This document shows, piece by piece, positions 10,575 through 22,200 of a stretch of DNA of 64,000 bases (the stretch's first letter is position 1; each line of letters begins with the position of its first letter). Position numbers and translations under genes: made by a program. The notes under the pieces were generated by a model. It was not told the origin of the DNA. It ran no database searches and was given only the letters and a program-made list of their open reading frames with translations. This DNA comes from Mikania micrantha (lineage: Eukaryota > Streptophyta > Magnoliopsida > Asterales > Asteraceae), in NCBI GenBank assembly GCA_009363875.1, contig CM018688.1, forward strand, positions 53,669,001 through 53,733,000. Reading direction: 5' to 3'.

Positions 10575-11622
10575 TGTAACATCAGTGCCGGAACCGTTAC
10601 CGGAACAGTGATCTCTACAGTACATGAACAGCAAAACAGGTATGAATCATACACATTTCAGTAATTTTCATATTCATAGCATTTATCATTATCATGGTGA
10701 GTTGTCATAGAACAGATTCAGACACATTTAACCGAAACACAGTTCAGAAAAATGGTTCTTGAGTCGGATAATTATCTGGCAATACAGAACCATCATGTGA
10801 TTATTTGTTTAGGATTTATTATGTATAAACGTATGTGAGGTCTTACAGAACAAAACACACGAATATTGCTATGTGAATGCTAAATTTACGGGTTATTCGT
10901 ATAGGTGACGATCTGTACGAATAAATCTGAAAGTTTAACGTTCTGAGTGATATTCTTTAATTAGAAAACAAGATTGAAAAGTATAGTTATCGTCGTGTTC
11001 GTACGGGTGACGATTCGAACGAATACGCGCGACGACCGTACATTTCGATTTAAACAGTTAATTTTGTTTTAAATTTTTTTTATAAATAAGAAGATATTAG
11101 TTAATTTATTAGGAATTACAACCTTGAATAATTAAAAGATTCCTAATTTTATAACCGTGTCGTTTCGTCGCGTAAACTACGCGACACGGCATAATACGCG
11201 AAACCGAACGAGACCGATCAACCGGGTGTGGTGAAGCATTTATTATGGCAATTAAATGCCATAATCATCATCACCAACATCACATCTCTCTCTCAATCTC
11301 GTCTCTCTCTCTACAAATATTCAACATCTCTCTAAGATTTCTCAACCATCTTGCATCGGATTCAAGTGATTCTCGGTTCAAAACGACCACTACACGACGT
11401 AGATCAAGGAAGTACAAGTATTTCGAGATTTCATCCACGAAATTGGAGGTAAACACCCATTTTAAATTCGGTTTTAGAGGGTTTTTCTTGAATACATATG
11501 GTTTTGATGTTATGACCGAATTGGAGCACTTAGAACACTTAGACGGGGGTGTATACATGTTTAGGTATTGTTAGAAATGTGATTATAACAGATTGTAGCT
11601 GCAAATCAAAGAAGAAATGTGC

Positions 11623-11997
11623 AGGTTCGTGGAACAAAGGGCTGATCGAAGGAGACAGGTTCGCTGGCCGAACCCTACGCGAACCCACGATGCAGCCGAA
11701 CCCTGTGGAGCCTGTCACGAACCTGTGGCTTACTGGCAGCCGAACCCTGCCCCACTGCGACGAACCTGTGAAGACAACCTGCCAACCGAACCCTTGGAAC
11801 GAAGCCTTTTCAGCCGAACCCATGATTTGCGAACCTGTCTTGGCCGAAGCTATGAGATCACAACGAACCTTAGCATGGCAAACCTTAGGAGCCGAACCCT
11901 ATGGGTTCGGTGGTGTATTGGGCGAACCTTATGTCTATGTTAGCCGAACCTTGGATCGAAACCCCAAAGGGTTCGCTGCCCTAGATGGGATATCGAA
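11623..11997 (+). repeat. CGAACC motif cluster in LTR1
   Basis: About eighteen irregularly spaced GAACC or GGTTC words, mostly as GCCGAACCCT, ACGAACCTG or GCGAACC. The same cluster is at 20323-20697 and 29023-29397. Element D's LTR has the same word in its own sense orientation (47120-47735). Confidence 0.8.
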
Positions 11998-13081
11998 CTT
12001 AAAGGATGTTTAATTGGGTTAATATGGACCTAGGAGCAACAATACTAGTGTAAACAACCTAAGGATGGGTTAATTAGTCATTGACCTAAGTTCTAACAAG
12101 GAATGGAGCAAATAAGATGCATGCATGGATTAAGTTATGTGTGTGTGCATGGCTTAAACAAATGTAGAAGTTGCATGGGAGTATGGAGTAAGGATTTCTA
12201 TATCAAGATATCCTTCTAACATACAATAACAACTTAAAACGAGTTGTAAACATGAATAGCTTAGACATCTATATCACATGGTTCAAACAATTTTGATTAT
12301 GATCAAGAAAGAAGTCAAGTATTGTCAATTGGGCTTAAATGGGCCCAATGGGATTTGATTAAGTCCATCAAATGTTAAACGAGTAATTAAATTTAATAAT
12401 TTTTCTAAAATTTTGTTTAATTTGAAATCATAAATGGCATCGATTTCCTTTAAGTTACTTGATTATAAAAGTTAATTGTAAAGTTAGTTTAATATAATTG
12501 AATTGGGATTTGTTATAAAATAGACGAATTAATTGTCTGGAAATGCTTAAAAACAAAGGAAACTCTGCCGAAATTTTCTAAAATATAAAAGTAAGTTATG
12601 TAACTAATCATGGGAATTGGGATCATTAGAAAGGGAAACTAAGTTAGACTAGATTCTAGATACCCTTAGGGACTAAGACACTTAGTTGCACACACGACAA
12701 GACCAAACCTTAGGCACAACGACTACTACGCGTACTTATTGTATTCGAATTCTTATAAAATAACTCAGGAACCGAAGAAACTTAGCTTACATACAGGAGC
12801 GCGCATTTTGTGTTAGATCAATTACATAGCAGCACAGGTGAGTTCATTGCCCCTTTTCTAACATTTTTGTTTTAAAACGCGGGGCTGAGAAGCATGCGTA
12901 GACTGTTTACTTAAATTGTTTACTTTAAATGCTTTTAAATTTATATGTTTCATATATATAAATGTTATCCTGAACCATGTTTAGGAAGATTTTATGCAGG
13001 TTTTACTAAGCTTATTCACTTATATATTAAGTGAATAAACGAGTTAAACTAAACTTTTCAATAAGTCAAAACATTTCAAAG

Positions 13082-13234
13082 GAATCAAATCAAACATTTT
13101 GGGAGATCAAGTGGGTGAATTCAAGGGAATCAAATCAAACATTTTGGGAAATCAAGTGGGTGAATACAAGGAATCAAATCAAACATTTTGGGAAATCAAG
13201 TGGGTGAATTCAAGAAATCAAATCAAACAGTTTG
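13082..13234 (+). repeat. 44-45 bp tandem repeat in LTR1, about 3.4 units
   Basis: Unit begins GAATCAAATCAAACATTTTG and ends GGGTGAATTCAAG. Equivalent arrays are at 21780-21932 and 30483-30635. Short open frames across it come from the repeat. Confidence 0.92.
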
Positions 13235-13832
13235 ACAAAACAAGGGTGGGACTTCAAGACATCAAACAAAACAATCTTTGCAAAGATAACATTCAATGTT
13301 CTACAAACCAAGTGTTTGTTGGAAAATGAATCAAGTGTACAACCGATCAATGAATCTTGTATTCTATGATCAACACATCAAGTACATCTTGTGACAAAAT
13401 CAGACGATCATTAAATCATTTTAAGGGGTAGTATGTGAAATATCAGAGATAACATTTGCCAACACATTGAACTCAGAAATCCTATAATTCAAGAAGTCCT
13501 AGCTAGACTGATTGACTTGTAGGTCTTATGTTTGATGATATTTACAGAATTCCCTAACTACTAAGTACCTAGATTGACAGACTAGTCTACTCGAGTATGA
13601 CCATAGGCCCCAATCATAAGGACTTAGATTTTATTAAATGTTTATTTACTTGTTTAATTAAGCATTTATAACTGTTTATACAATTGTGTGGTTGATCATA
13701 TTGTATGATGAACTTAAGGAATCAACAGGGATTTCAAATGATTGTAATGACAGGAACAATAAACAGAGGTACATATGGGATTGTGTTAAGGGTAAAAATG
13801 CTTAATTATCATTAACAACAGTGTCATATGTG

Positions 13833-13911
13833 AATTAGTATGTGGTGGGATGTTGGCTGGGCGGGCGGTAAGTTCGACCCTACATATGCCCTATATATAA
13901 GCATACCGATT
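13833..13911 (+). ncRNA. Structured module, element A LTR1
   Basis: Sense-strand AATTAGTATG (13833-13842) pairs with CATACCGATT (13902-13911) in nine of ten positions, one as G-U. An outer CATATG/CATGTG pair is also possible. Between lie the conserved core words GTGGTGGGATG, TTGGCTGGG and CCTACATATGCCCTATA. Same module as in elements D and E. Located about 500 bp before the LTR end, so probably within the transcribed part. Confidence 0.55.
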
Positions 13912-14407
13912 TGGATATTACATGTGAAGTTAATGAGGTTAGGGTCTTTACCAAAGGAGGTTTTCAAATCATTTTCAAATCATTTTCAAATACTAAACTA
14001 TATGAACTCACCAACCATGTGTTGACCTTTATTTTTGCATGACTTCTCAGGTGACGAACAGGTCAATTAGGAAGTCATTTCTTTTGGACTAGGACTTCAG
14101 ATAGAAGACTAGTATTTTGGACCTGCATACTTTTGAAGACATCATGATATAAATTATTTTGTATATCTTGTGTAAATACAAGATAGTCATATATTGATGT
14201 TTTACAATAGATTTACATTGTTAAATTATAAACGTTACTGCTGTAATTTAACTTTGTAATTCTATTATATTTAGCATTTCTCATTTACATCATGTGCAAT
14301 GTAGACAATCTGATCACTTCGATTATCACTCACGATATCGCGCCCCGGGAACCTTCCGCCCGTCGGGGAAACCCGATCCTACCCCGCCGGCTCGGGGTGT
14401 GACAGAT

Positions 14408-14420
14408 TGGTATCAGAGCC
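14408..14420 (+). other. Primer binding site, tRNA-iMet type (internal 1)
   Basis: TGGTATCAGAGCC begins three bases after the LTR1 end. It is complementary to the 3' end of plant initiator-methionine tRNA, the usual primer for this Ty3 lineage. Confidence 0.93.
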
Positions 14421-14580
14421 ATGGTTATAGAGAAATATAGGTCACTTATTTAAATGGTTTGGCCTAGACTATAACCTAGGGACCCTGCATATAGAGAACA
14501 TAGGACTTAAGACTTATTTGCATATTGTCTTCTGTATTCGATCATTGCACTAACCGGTGACTTTATTGGTTATGATCAGA

Positions 14581-15498
14581 ATGCCTCCACGAAGACAACC
14601 TCCCTTGATACAGCTACCACCTCAAGACTTGGCTCCACACTCCTCCACACCGTCTCCGAATGACTCTCCACCACCACCTCCTCCTCCCCCTCCTCCATTG
14701 ATTACTCAAGCATCTGGTTCAGGCACAACACCGACTATGGACCCTGCTACTATCGCTCTGGTGACGTTACTGAGTAGCCAGATGACGAATCAGATGAAAG
14801 AAGCAATATCGGAGATGTTCCTTCGTCTTCGTAATGAGATCCTCAACACTGGCAACACATCAGGAGAAGCCAGTGGAAATACTGGAGATTCATCTCACTA
14901 CTCCTACAAGTCCTTTGTAGGATGTAAACCACCCAGTTTTAGTGGGTCTGAAGGTGCCGTTGGACTAATCCAATGGATTGAGAAGATTGAGGCAACGTTG
15001 GATCTCTGCAGCTGCCCCGAACACCACAAGGTCCGTTACTCAGCGGGAACATTCAACAAACGGGCTCTGACCTGGTGGAACGGTCAGATTAATGCTCGAG
15101 GAAGAGAAGAAGCCATGGCCATGCCATGGGAAGATTTCAAGACACTGCTGCGAACAGAGTTCTGTCCCAAGAACGAGCTGCAGAAATTGGAGGTCGAATT
15201 ATCTAACCATGTGATGAAGGGGGCTGATCACATGGGTTACACTACTCGTTACCACGAGTTAGTTGCTTTGGTGCCAGACATGGTACCAACTCTGGAGAAA
15301 AGGATAGACCGTTATGTGGGTGGACTTCCCGCCTGCATTCAGGGCATGGTTGTTTCAGCCAACCCTACTACTGTTGAATCTGCAGTGAGACTGTCTGGGA
15401 AACTCACTGATCTTATGGTAGCCTCTGGAACTTTAAAGAAGGAGGCTGAACCCAGCAAGAACAAGTCTGAGTCTTCCAAGAAACCCCACCACCATTAG
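14581..15498 (+). CDS. gag: Element A Gag, internal 1 (ends at nonsense codon)
   Basis: Structural capsid protein of the retrotransposon. It starts at ATG 14581 (MPPRRQPPLIQLPP; an in-frame ATG at 14572 is also possible), with a proline-rich N-terminus. The Gag core follows (PPSFSGSEGAVGLIQWIEKIE and WWNGQINARGREEA, then LRTEFCPKNE). The TAG at 15496-15498 lies in a CCACC-rich stretch. The next frame (15499-16401, zinc knuckles and protease) continues in the same reading frame, so this is a single nonsense codon inside one Gag-Pro frame rather than a natural end. Confidence 0.88.
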   Translation: MPPRRQPPLIQLPPQDLAPHSSTPSPNDSPPPPPPPPPPLITQASGSGTTPTMDPATIALVTLLSSQMTNQMKEAISEMFLRLRNEILNTGNTSGEASGNTGDSSHYSYKSFVGCKPPSFSGSEGAVGLIQWIEKIEATLDLCSCPEHHKVRYSAGTFNKRALTWWNGQINARGREEAMAMPWEDFKTLLRTEFCPKNELQKLEVELSNHVMKGADHMGYTTRYHELVALVPDMVPTLEKRIDRYVGGLPACIQGMVVSANPTTVESAVRLSGKLTDLMVASGTLKKEAEPSKNKSESSKKPHHH

Positions 15499-16401
15499 AA
15501 GAAGAAACAGAAGACCATCAAGAACTACACGGTGGCCACACCTCTTCAACAAGTAACAGCAGCACCACAAAACCCCAACCGCAAGCCTTACACTGGCTCG
15601 TTTCCTTTGTGTGCCAAGTGTCAGTATCATCACCCTGCTGACGCTCCGTGTAAACATTGCACAGGATGTGGAAGAAAGGGCCATTGGGTCCAATACTGTA
15701 GGATGACACCTAACCAAGCAGTCAACAATGCTGCTTTGGCTCTTCCTCCACCAGCAAATCAGAACAATGGTGGATGCTATAACTGTGGCGAACAAGGCCA
15801 CTTTGCGAAGAACTGCCCAAAGAAGGCTCAACCAGCAGTTCAAGCACCCCGTGGACGAGCCTTTGCTATCGGAGCACCAGCTGCACGCCAGGACCCAAAT
15901 GTGGTCACTGGTACGTTTCTCTTACATGACTTTTATGCATCTGTCTTATTTGATACTGGTGCGGATCAGAGTTTTATCTCTACCGACTTTGCATGTCAAC
16001 TAGAGTCCATAGAGGAACAGTTAGACTCCCCTTACATTATAGAAGTAGCTAACGGGAAACAGATCACAGTTAGTACAGTTTATAGGAACTGCCCATTGAC
16101 ACTAAATGATTATACATTTACCATCGATTTGATACCGATGGAGCTGGGTAGTTTTGACATCATTGTTGGAATGGATTGGCTTTCATCTAACCGAGTGGAA
16201 GTCATCTGTTCTGAGAAGCTGCTTCGAATTCCATTGCCGAGGGATCGTGTATTGGAAGTTAAAGGGGATCAAGCAAAGCGAAGTGTCAAAATCATTTCTT
16301 GCATAAAGGCGCGTAAGTGTCTACAGAAGCGGTGCATAGCATTCCTGGCTCATGTGTTGGAAAAGAGAAAGACAAGAAGAAGATTCAAGATGTACCAGTA
16401 G
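15499..16401 (+). CDS. Element A nucleocapsid and protease, internal 1
   Basis: In frame with gag after the TAG. It has two zinc-knuckle-like motifs: CTGCGRKGHWVQYC and CYNCGEQGHFAKNC (CX2CX4HX4C). The aspartic protease follows with active site LFDTGADQSF, then the IIVGMDWL segment. The frame leaves the pol frame near 16363, where one A is missing relative to internal 2, giving an unrelated tail to 16401. The pol frame starts at 16317 in a different phase. In an undamaged copy Gag, protease and pol would be one frame. Confidence 0.88.
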   Translation, partial: KKKQKTIKNYTVATPLQQVTAAPQNPNRKPYTGSFPLCAKCQYHHPADAPCKHCTGCGRKGHWVQYCRMTPNQAVNNAALALPPPANQNNGGCYNCGEQGHFAKNCPKKAQPAVQAPRGRAFAIGAPAARQDPNVVTGTFLLHDFYASVLFDTGADQSFISTDFACQLESIEEQLDSPYIIEVANGKQITVSTVYRNCPLTLNDYTFTIDLIPMELGSFDIIVGMDWLSSNRVEVICSEKLLRIPLPRDRVLEVKGDQAKRSVKIISCIKARKCLQKRCIAFLAHVLEKRKTRRRFKMYQ

Positions 16402-19241
16402 TGAAAGAATATCCTGAAGTATTCCCCGAAGACTTACCTGGTTTGCCACCTGCGCGACCGGTAGAATTTCGTATTGACTTAATTCCTGGAGCAACTCCTG
16501 TTGCTAAATCTCCTTACAGGTTAGCACCTTCAGAGATGCAGGAATTGTCTAATCAATTACAGGAGCTACTTGACAAGGGTTTCATCAGACCGAGCTACTC
16601 ACCTTGGGGAGCTCCGGTCTTGTTCGTGAAGAAGAAAGACGGATCGTTCAGAATGTGTATAGATTACCGTGAACTGAACAAACTAACCATCAAGAATCGG
16701 TATCCATTACCGAGGATTGATGATTTGTTTGACCAACTGCAAGGAGCTCAATACTTCTCTAAGATTGACTTGCGGTCTGGATATCATCAGTTGAGAGTTC
16801 AAGATGAAGACATACCGAAGACGGCCTTCCGAACCAGATACGGGCATTACGAATTTATGGTGATGCCCTTCGGATTGACAAATGCACCAGCGGTTTTCAT
16901 GGACCTCATGAACCGAGTGTGCAAGCCGTACTTGGATCAGTTTGTCATTGTTTTCATTGATGACATACTGATTTATTCCAAGACCAAAACAGAACATGAG
17001 CAACACCTTAGAAAGATCTTGGAGCTGTTGAAAGAAGAGAAACTCTATGCCAAATTCTCCAAATGTGAGTTTTGGCTAAGAGAAGTTCAATTTCTGGGTC
17101 ATGTGGTCAACAGCGAGGGGATTCATGTAGACCCTGCCAAGATTGAAGCGATAAAGAATTGGGACACTCCGAAGACACCGACGGAGATACGGTCTTTTCT
17201 GGGATTGGCGGGTTATTATAGAAGGTTTATCTCAAACTTTTCTAAGATAGCTTTACCTCTCACTAAGCTAACCCAGAAAAGTGAACCGTTTGTCTGGGAG
17301 CAGAAACAGGAAGATGCTTTTCAGACATTGAAACAGAAACTATGTGATGCTCCAATTCTATCTCTTCCAGAAGGCTGTGATGACTTTGTTGTTTACTGTG
17401 ATGCTTCCCATCAGGGACTCGGTTGTGTGTTAATGCAACGGGACAAAGTCATAGCCTATGCATCAAGACAGTTAAAGATTCATGAGAAGAATTACACTAC
17501 TCATGATCTTGAACTGGGGGCAGTAATCTTCGCCTTGAAGATTTGGAGACATTACTTATATGGCACCAAGTGTACCATATTCACTGATCACAAAAGTCTG
17601 CAGCACATCTTTGATCAGAAGGAGCTCAACATGCGACAGCGCCGTTGGGTTGAACTTCTGAATGATTATGATTGTGTGATCAAATACCATCCGGGAAAGG
17701 CGAACGTTGTAGCCGATGCCTTGAGCCGGAAGGAACGGGTCAAACCCCTACGTGTTAGAGCAATGGGGATAACCGTGCAGACCAGTTTAAGTGACAAGAT
17801 TATTCAAGCGCAACAAGAAGCTCTTGACCGAAATAATCTGAAGAAAGAACTTGATTGCGGAGCAGAGAAACAGTTTGACACAAAGTCCGATGGAATGATC
17901 TACTACAAGGAACGTATATGGATCCCTGCGGTAGATGAATTGAGGAAACTTATCTTTGATGAAGCACACAAGACTAGATACTCTGTCCATCCAGGCGCTG
18001 ATAAAATGTACCAAGACTTGCGTGGATTTTATTGGTGGCCTGGAATAAAGAAGGACATAACCGAATACGTCGGTCAATGTCTAACGTGTGCGAAGGTAAA
18101 GGCGGAACACCAAAGACCGTCTGGTCTACTGGAACAGCCTGAGATTCCGCTCTGGAAGTGGGAACAAATAGCTATGGATTTTATTACCAAGCTACCCCGC
18201 ACTTCCAGTGGTCACGATACAATTTGGGTGATCGTTGATCGTTTGACAAAATCTGCTCATTTCTTGCCCATGCGTGAGAACTTCACCATGGATAAACTGG
18301 CAAGATTATACATCAACGAGATAGTGGTACGCCACGGTGTGCCATTGTCTATTATTTCTGATCGAGATAGCAGATTCACATCAAGGTTCTGGCAATCATT
18401 GCAGAAATCTCTAGGGACACAGTTAAATCTGAGTACAGCTTACCACCCACAAACGGATGGTCAAAGCGAACGTACTATCCAAACCCTAGAGGATATGTTA
18501 AGAACCTGTGTATTGGATTTCGGTGGGAATTGGGACTCCCATTTACCACTGATTGAGTTCTCCTACAATAACAGTTATCACAGCAGTATCGGATGTGCAC
18601 CATTCGAGGCTCTTTATGGCCGGAAATGTCGATCACCAATCTGCTGGACTGAAGTTGGAGACAATCGAATAACTGGGCCTGAAGTGATTCAGGAAACCAC
18701 TGACAAGATAGCCCAGATTCAGAGAAGACTACAAGCAACAAGGAGCAGACAAAAGAGCTACGCTGACAAACGGCGTAAGCCGTTGGAATTCCAAGTGGGG
18801 GACCGAGTCATGTTGAAGGTATCCCCATGGAAAGGCGTTGTACGCTTTGGAAAGAAAGGCAAGTTAGCACCAAGATACGTTGGACCGTTCGAGATCATCG
18901 AGCGTATTGGTCCTGTGGCGTATAGACTGAGATTACCTGATGAACTCAGTGGTGTGCATGACGTGTTTCACGTCTCAAATCTAAAGAAATGCCTTGCTGA
19001 CGAGAGTCTTGTCATTCCAATCGAAGAGATTCAAGTCGATGAACAGTTACATTTCATTGAAGAACCTTTAGAGATTATGGATCGCAAGGTTAAACAACTG
19101 AGGCGAAGCCGTATTCCTATTGTAAAGGTTCGATGGAATTCAAGACGCGGGCCCGAAATCACTTGGGAACGTGAAGATCACATGAAGTCAAAGTATCCCC
19201 AGCTGTTTGAAGAGGAAGCTGTACCCGATAACAACTCTTAA
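16317..19241 (+). CDS. pol: Element A RT-RNase H-integrase polyprotein, internal 1
   Basis: 974-residue frame, homology from about residue 20. Reverse transcriptase has the FVIVFIDDILIYS catalytic motif and MPFGLTNAPAVF. RNase H has VYCDASHQGLGCVL and FTDHKSLQHI. Integrase has an HHCC zinc domain (HPGADKMY ... CLTCAKVKAEHQ), core acids in DFITKLP, SDRDSRF and the E of DGQSERT, and the GPY/F segment YVGPFEI. A chromodomain-like tail ends KSKYPQLFE, typical of chromoviruses. No stop or frameshift is seen from 16365 to the end. The true upstream boundary is the broken Gag-Pro frame. Confidence 0.93.
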   Translation: MSTEAVHSIPGSCVGKEKDKKKIQDVPVVKEYPEVFPEDLPGLPPARPVEFRIDLIPGATPVAKSPYRLAPSEMQELSNQLQELLDKGFIRPSYSPWGAPVLFVKKKDGSFRMCIDYRELNKLTIKNRYPLPRIDDLFDQLQGAQYFSKIDLRSGYHQLRVQDEDIPKTAFRTRYGHYEFMVMPFGLTNAPAVFMDLMNRVCKPYLDQFVIVFIDDILIYSKTKTEHEQHLRKILELLKEEKLYAKFSKCEFWLREVQFLGHVVNSEGIHVDPAKIEAIKNWDTPKTPTEIRSFLGLAGYYRRFISNFSKIALPLTKLTQKSEPFVWEQKQEDAFQTLKQKLCDAPILSLPEGCDDFVVYCDASHQGLGCVLMQRDKVIAYASRQLKIHEKNYTTHDLELGAVIFALKIWRHYLYGTKCTIFTDHKSLQHIFDQKELNMRQRRWVELLNDYDCVIKYHPGKANVVADALSRKERVKPLRVRAMGITVQTSLSDKIIQAQQEALDRNNLKKELDCGAEKQFDTKSDGMIYYKERIWIPAVDELRKLIFDEAHKTRYSVHPGADKMYQDLRGFYWWPGIKKDITEYVGQCLTCAKVKAEHQRPSGLLEQPEIPLWKWEQIAMDFITKLPRTSSGHDTIWVIVDRLTKSAHFLPMRENFTMDKLARLYINEIVVRHGVPLSIISDRDSRFTSRFWQSLQKSLGTQLNLSTAYHPQTDGQSERTIQTLEDMLRTCVLDFGGNWDSHLPLIEFSYNNSYHSSIGCAPFEALYGRKCRSPICWTEVGDNRITGPEVIQETTDKIAQIQRRLQATRSRQKSYADKRRKPLEFQVGDRVMLKVSPWKGVVRFGKKGKLAPRYVGPFEIIERIGPVAYRLRLPDELSGVHDVFHVSNLKKCLADESLVIPIEEIQVDEQLHFIEEPLEIMDRKVKQLRRSRIPIVKVRWNSRRGPEITWEREDHMKSKYPQLFEEEAVPDNNS

Positions 19242-19265
19242 ATTTCGGGACGAAATTTCTCTAAC

Positions 19266-19275
19266 AAGGGGAGAC
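19266..19275 (+). other. Polypurine tract, internal 1
   Basis: AAGGGGAGAC directly abuts the LTR2 start. This is the plus-strand primer site of reverse transcription. Equivalent at 27963-27972. Confidence 0.85.
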
Positions 19276-22200
19276 TGTAACATCAGTGCCGGAACCGTTA
19301 CCGGAACAGTGATCTCTACAGTACATGAACAGTAAAACAGGTATGAATCATACACATTTCAGTAATTTTCATATTCATAGCATTTATCATTATCATGGTG
19401 AGTTGTCATAGAACAGATTCAGACACATTTAACGAAACACAGTTCAGAAAAATGGTTCTTGAGTCGGATAATTATCTGGCAATACAGAACCATCATGTGA
19501 TTATTTGTTTAGGATTTATTATGTATAAACGTATGTGAGGTCTTACAGAACAAAACACACGAATATTGCTATGTGAATGCTAAATTTACGGGTTATTCGT
19601 ATAGGTGACGATCTGTACGAATAAATCTGAAAGTTTAACGTTCTGAGTGATATTCTTTAATTAGAAAACAAGATTGAAAAGTATAGTTATCGTCGTGTTC
19701 GTACGGGTGACGATTCGAACGAATACGCGCGACGACCGTACATTTCGATTTAAACAGTTAATTTGTTTTAAATTTTTTTATAAATAAGAAGATATTAGTT
19801 AATTTATTAGGAATTACAACCTTGAATAATTAAAAGATTTCTAATTTTATAACCGTGTCGTTTCGTCGCGTAAACTACGCGACACGGCATAATACGCGAA
19901 ACCGAACGAGACCGATCAACCGGGTGTGGTGAAGCATTTATTATGGCAATTAAATGCCATAATCATCATCACCAACCTCACATCTCTCTCTCAATCTCGT
20001 CTCTCTCTCTCTACAAATATTCAACATCTCTCTAAGATTTCTCAACCATCTTGCATCGGATTCAAGTGATTCTCGGTTCAAAACGACCACTACACGACGT
20101 AGATCAAGGAAGTACAAGTATTTCGAGATTTCATCCACGAAATTGGAGGTAAACACCCATTTTAAATTCGGTTTTAGAGGGTTTTTCTTGAATACATATG
20201 GTTTTGATGTTATGACCGAATTGGAGCACTTAGAACACTTAGACGGGGGTGTATACATGTTTAGGTATTGTTAGAAATGTGATTATAACAGATTGTAGCT
20301 GCAAATCAAAGAAGAAATGTGCAGGTTCGTGGAACAAAGGGCTGATCGAAGGAGACAGGTTCGCTGGCCGAACCCTACGCGAACCCACGATGCAGCCGAA
20401 CCCTGTGGAGCCTGTCACGAACCTGTGGCTTACTGGCAGCCGAACCCTGCCCCACTGCGACGAACCTGTGAAGACAACCTGCCAACCGAACCTTGGAACG
20501 AAGCCTTTTCAGCCGAACCCATGATTTGCGAACCTGTCTTGGCCGAAGCTATGAGATCACAACGAACCTTAGCATGGCAAACCTTAGGAGCCGAACCCTA
20601 TGGGTTCGGTGGTGTATTGGGCGAACCTTATGTCTATGTTAGCCGAACCTTGGATCGAAACCCCAAAGGGTTCGCTGCCCTAGATGGGATATCGAACTTA
20701 AAGGATGTTTAATTGGGTTAATATGGACCTAGGAGCAACAATACTAGTGTAAACAACCTAAGGATGGGTTAATTAGTCATTGACCTAAGTTCTAACAAGG
20801 AATGGAGCAAATAAGATGCATGCATGGATTAAGTTATGTGTGTGTGCATGGCTTAAACAAATGTAGAAGTTGCATGGGAGTATGGAGTAAGGATTTCTAT
20901 ATCAAGATATCCTTCTAACATACAATAACAACTTAAAACGAGTTGTAAACATGAATAGCTTAGACATCTATATCACATGGTTCAAACAATTTTGATTATG
21001 ATCAAGAAAGAAGTCAAGTATTGTCAATTGGGCTTAAATGGGCCCAATGGGATTTGATTAAGTCCATCAAATGTTAAACGAGTAATTAATTTAATAATTT
21101 TTCTAAAATTTTGTTTAATTTGAAATCATAAATGGCATCGATTTCTTTAAGTTACTTGATTATAAAAGTTAATTGTAAAGTTAGTTTAATATAATTGAAT
21201 TGGGATTTGTTATAAAATAGACGAATTAATTGTCTGGAAATGCTTTAAAAACAAAGGAAACTCTGCCGAAATTTTCTAAAATATAAAAGTAAGTTATGTA
21301 ACTAATCATGGGAATTGGGATCATTAGAAAGGGTAACTAAGTTAGACTAGATTCTAGATACCTTAGGGACTAAGACACTTAGTTGCACACACAACAAGAC
21401 TCAAACCTTAGGCACAACGACTACTACGCGTACTTATTGTATTCGAATTCTTATAAAATAACTCAGGAACCGAAGAAACTTAGCTTACATACAGGAGCGC
21501 GCATTTTGTGTTAGATCAATTACATAGCAGCACAGGTGAGTTCATTGCCCCTTTTCTAACATTTTTGTTTTAAAACGCGGGGCTGAGAAGCATGCGTAGA
21601 CTGTTTACTTAAATTGTTTACTTTAAATGCTTTTAAATTTATATGTTTCATATATATAAATGTTATCCTGAACCATGTTTAGGAAGATTTTATGCAGGTT
21701 TTACTAAGCTTATTCACTTATATATTAAGTGAATAAACGAGTTAAACTAAACTTTTCAATAAGTCAAAACATTTCAAAGGAATCAAATCAAACATTTTGG
21801 GAGATCAAGTGGGTGAATTCAAGGGAATCAAATCAAACATTTTGGGAAATCAAGTGGGTGAATTCAAGGAATCAAATCAAACATTTTGGGAAATCAAGTG
21901 GGTGAATTCAAGAAATCAAATCAAACAGTTTGACAAAACAAGGGTGGGACTTCAAGACATCAAACAAAACAATCTTTGCAAAGATAACATTCAATGTTCT
22001 ACAAACCAAGTGTTTGTTGAAAATGAATCAAGTGTACAACCGATCAATGAATCTTGTATTCTATGATCAACACATCAAGTACATCTTGTGACAAAATCAG
22101 ACGATCATTAAATCATTTTAAGGGGTAGTATGTGAAATATCAGAGATAACATTTGCCAACACATTGAACTCAGAAATCCTATATTTCAAGAAGTCCTAGC

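Larger units (their letters stand above)
10575..14404 (+). repeat. Element A LTR1 (3830 bp)
   Basis: TGTAACATCAG ... GGGTGTGACA, with TG/CA ends. It holds a GGTGACGATTCGAAC box, a CT-rich run near 11280-11320 resembling a 5' leader start, a CGAACC cluster (11623-11997), a 44-bp tandem repeat (13082-13234) and one copy of the structured module (13833-13911). Very long LTRs fit the Tekay/Del group. Confidence 0.93.

Noticed and set aside
11549..12013. 154-aa open frame in LTR1, identical in LTR3, as a possible LTR-encoded protein
   Set aside because: It runs through the CGAACC repeat cluster, has repeat-driven composition, an overlapping alternative frame of similar length, and is frameshifted in LTR2. 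Identity between LTR1 and LTR3 only reflects their youth.
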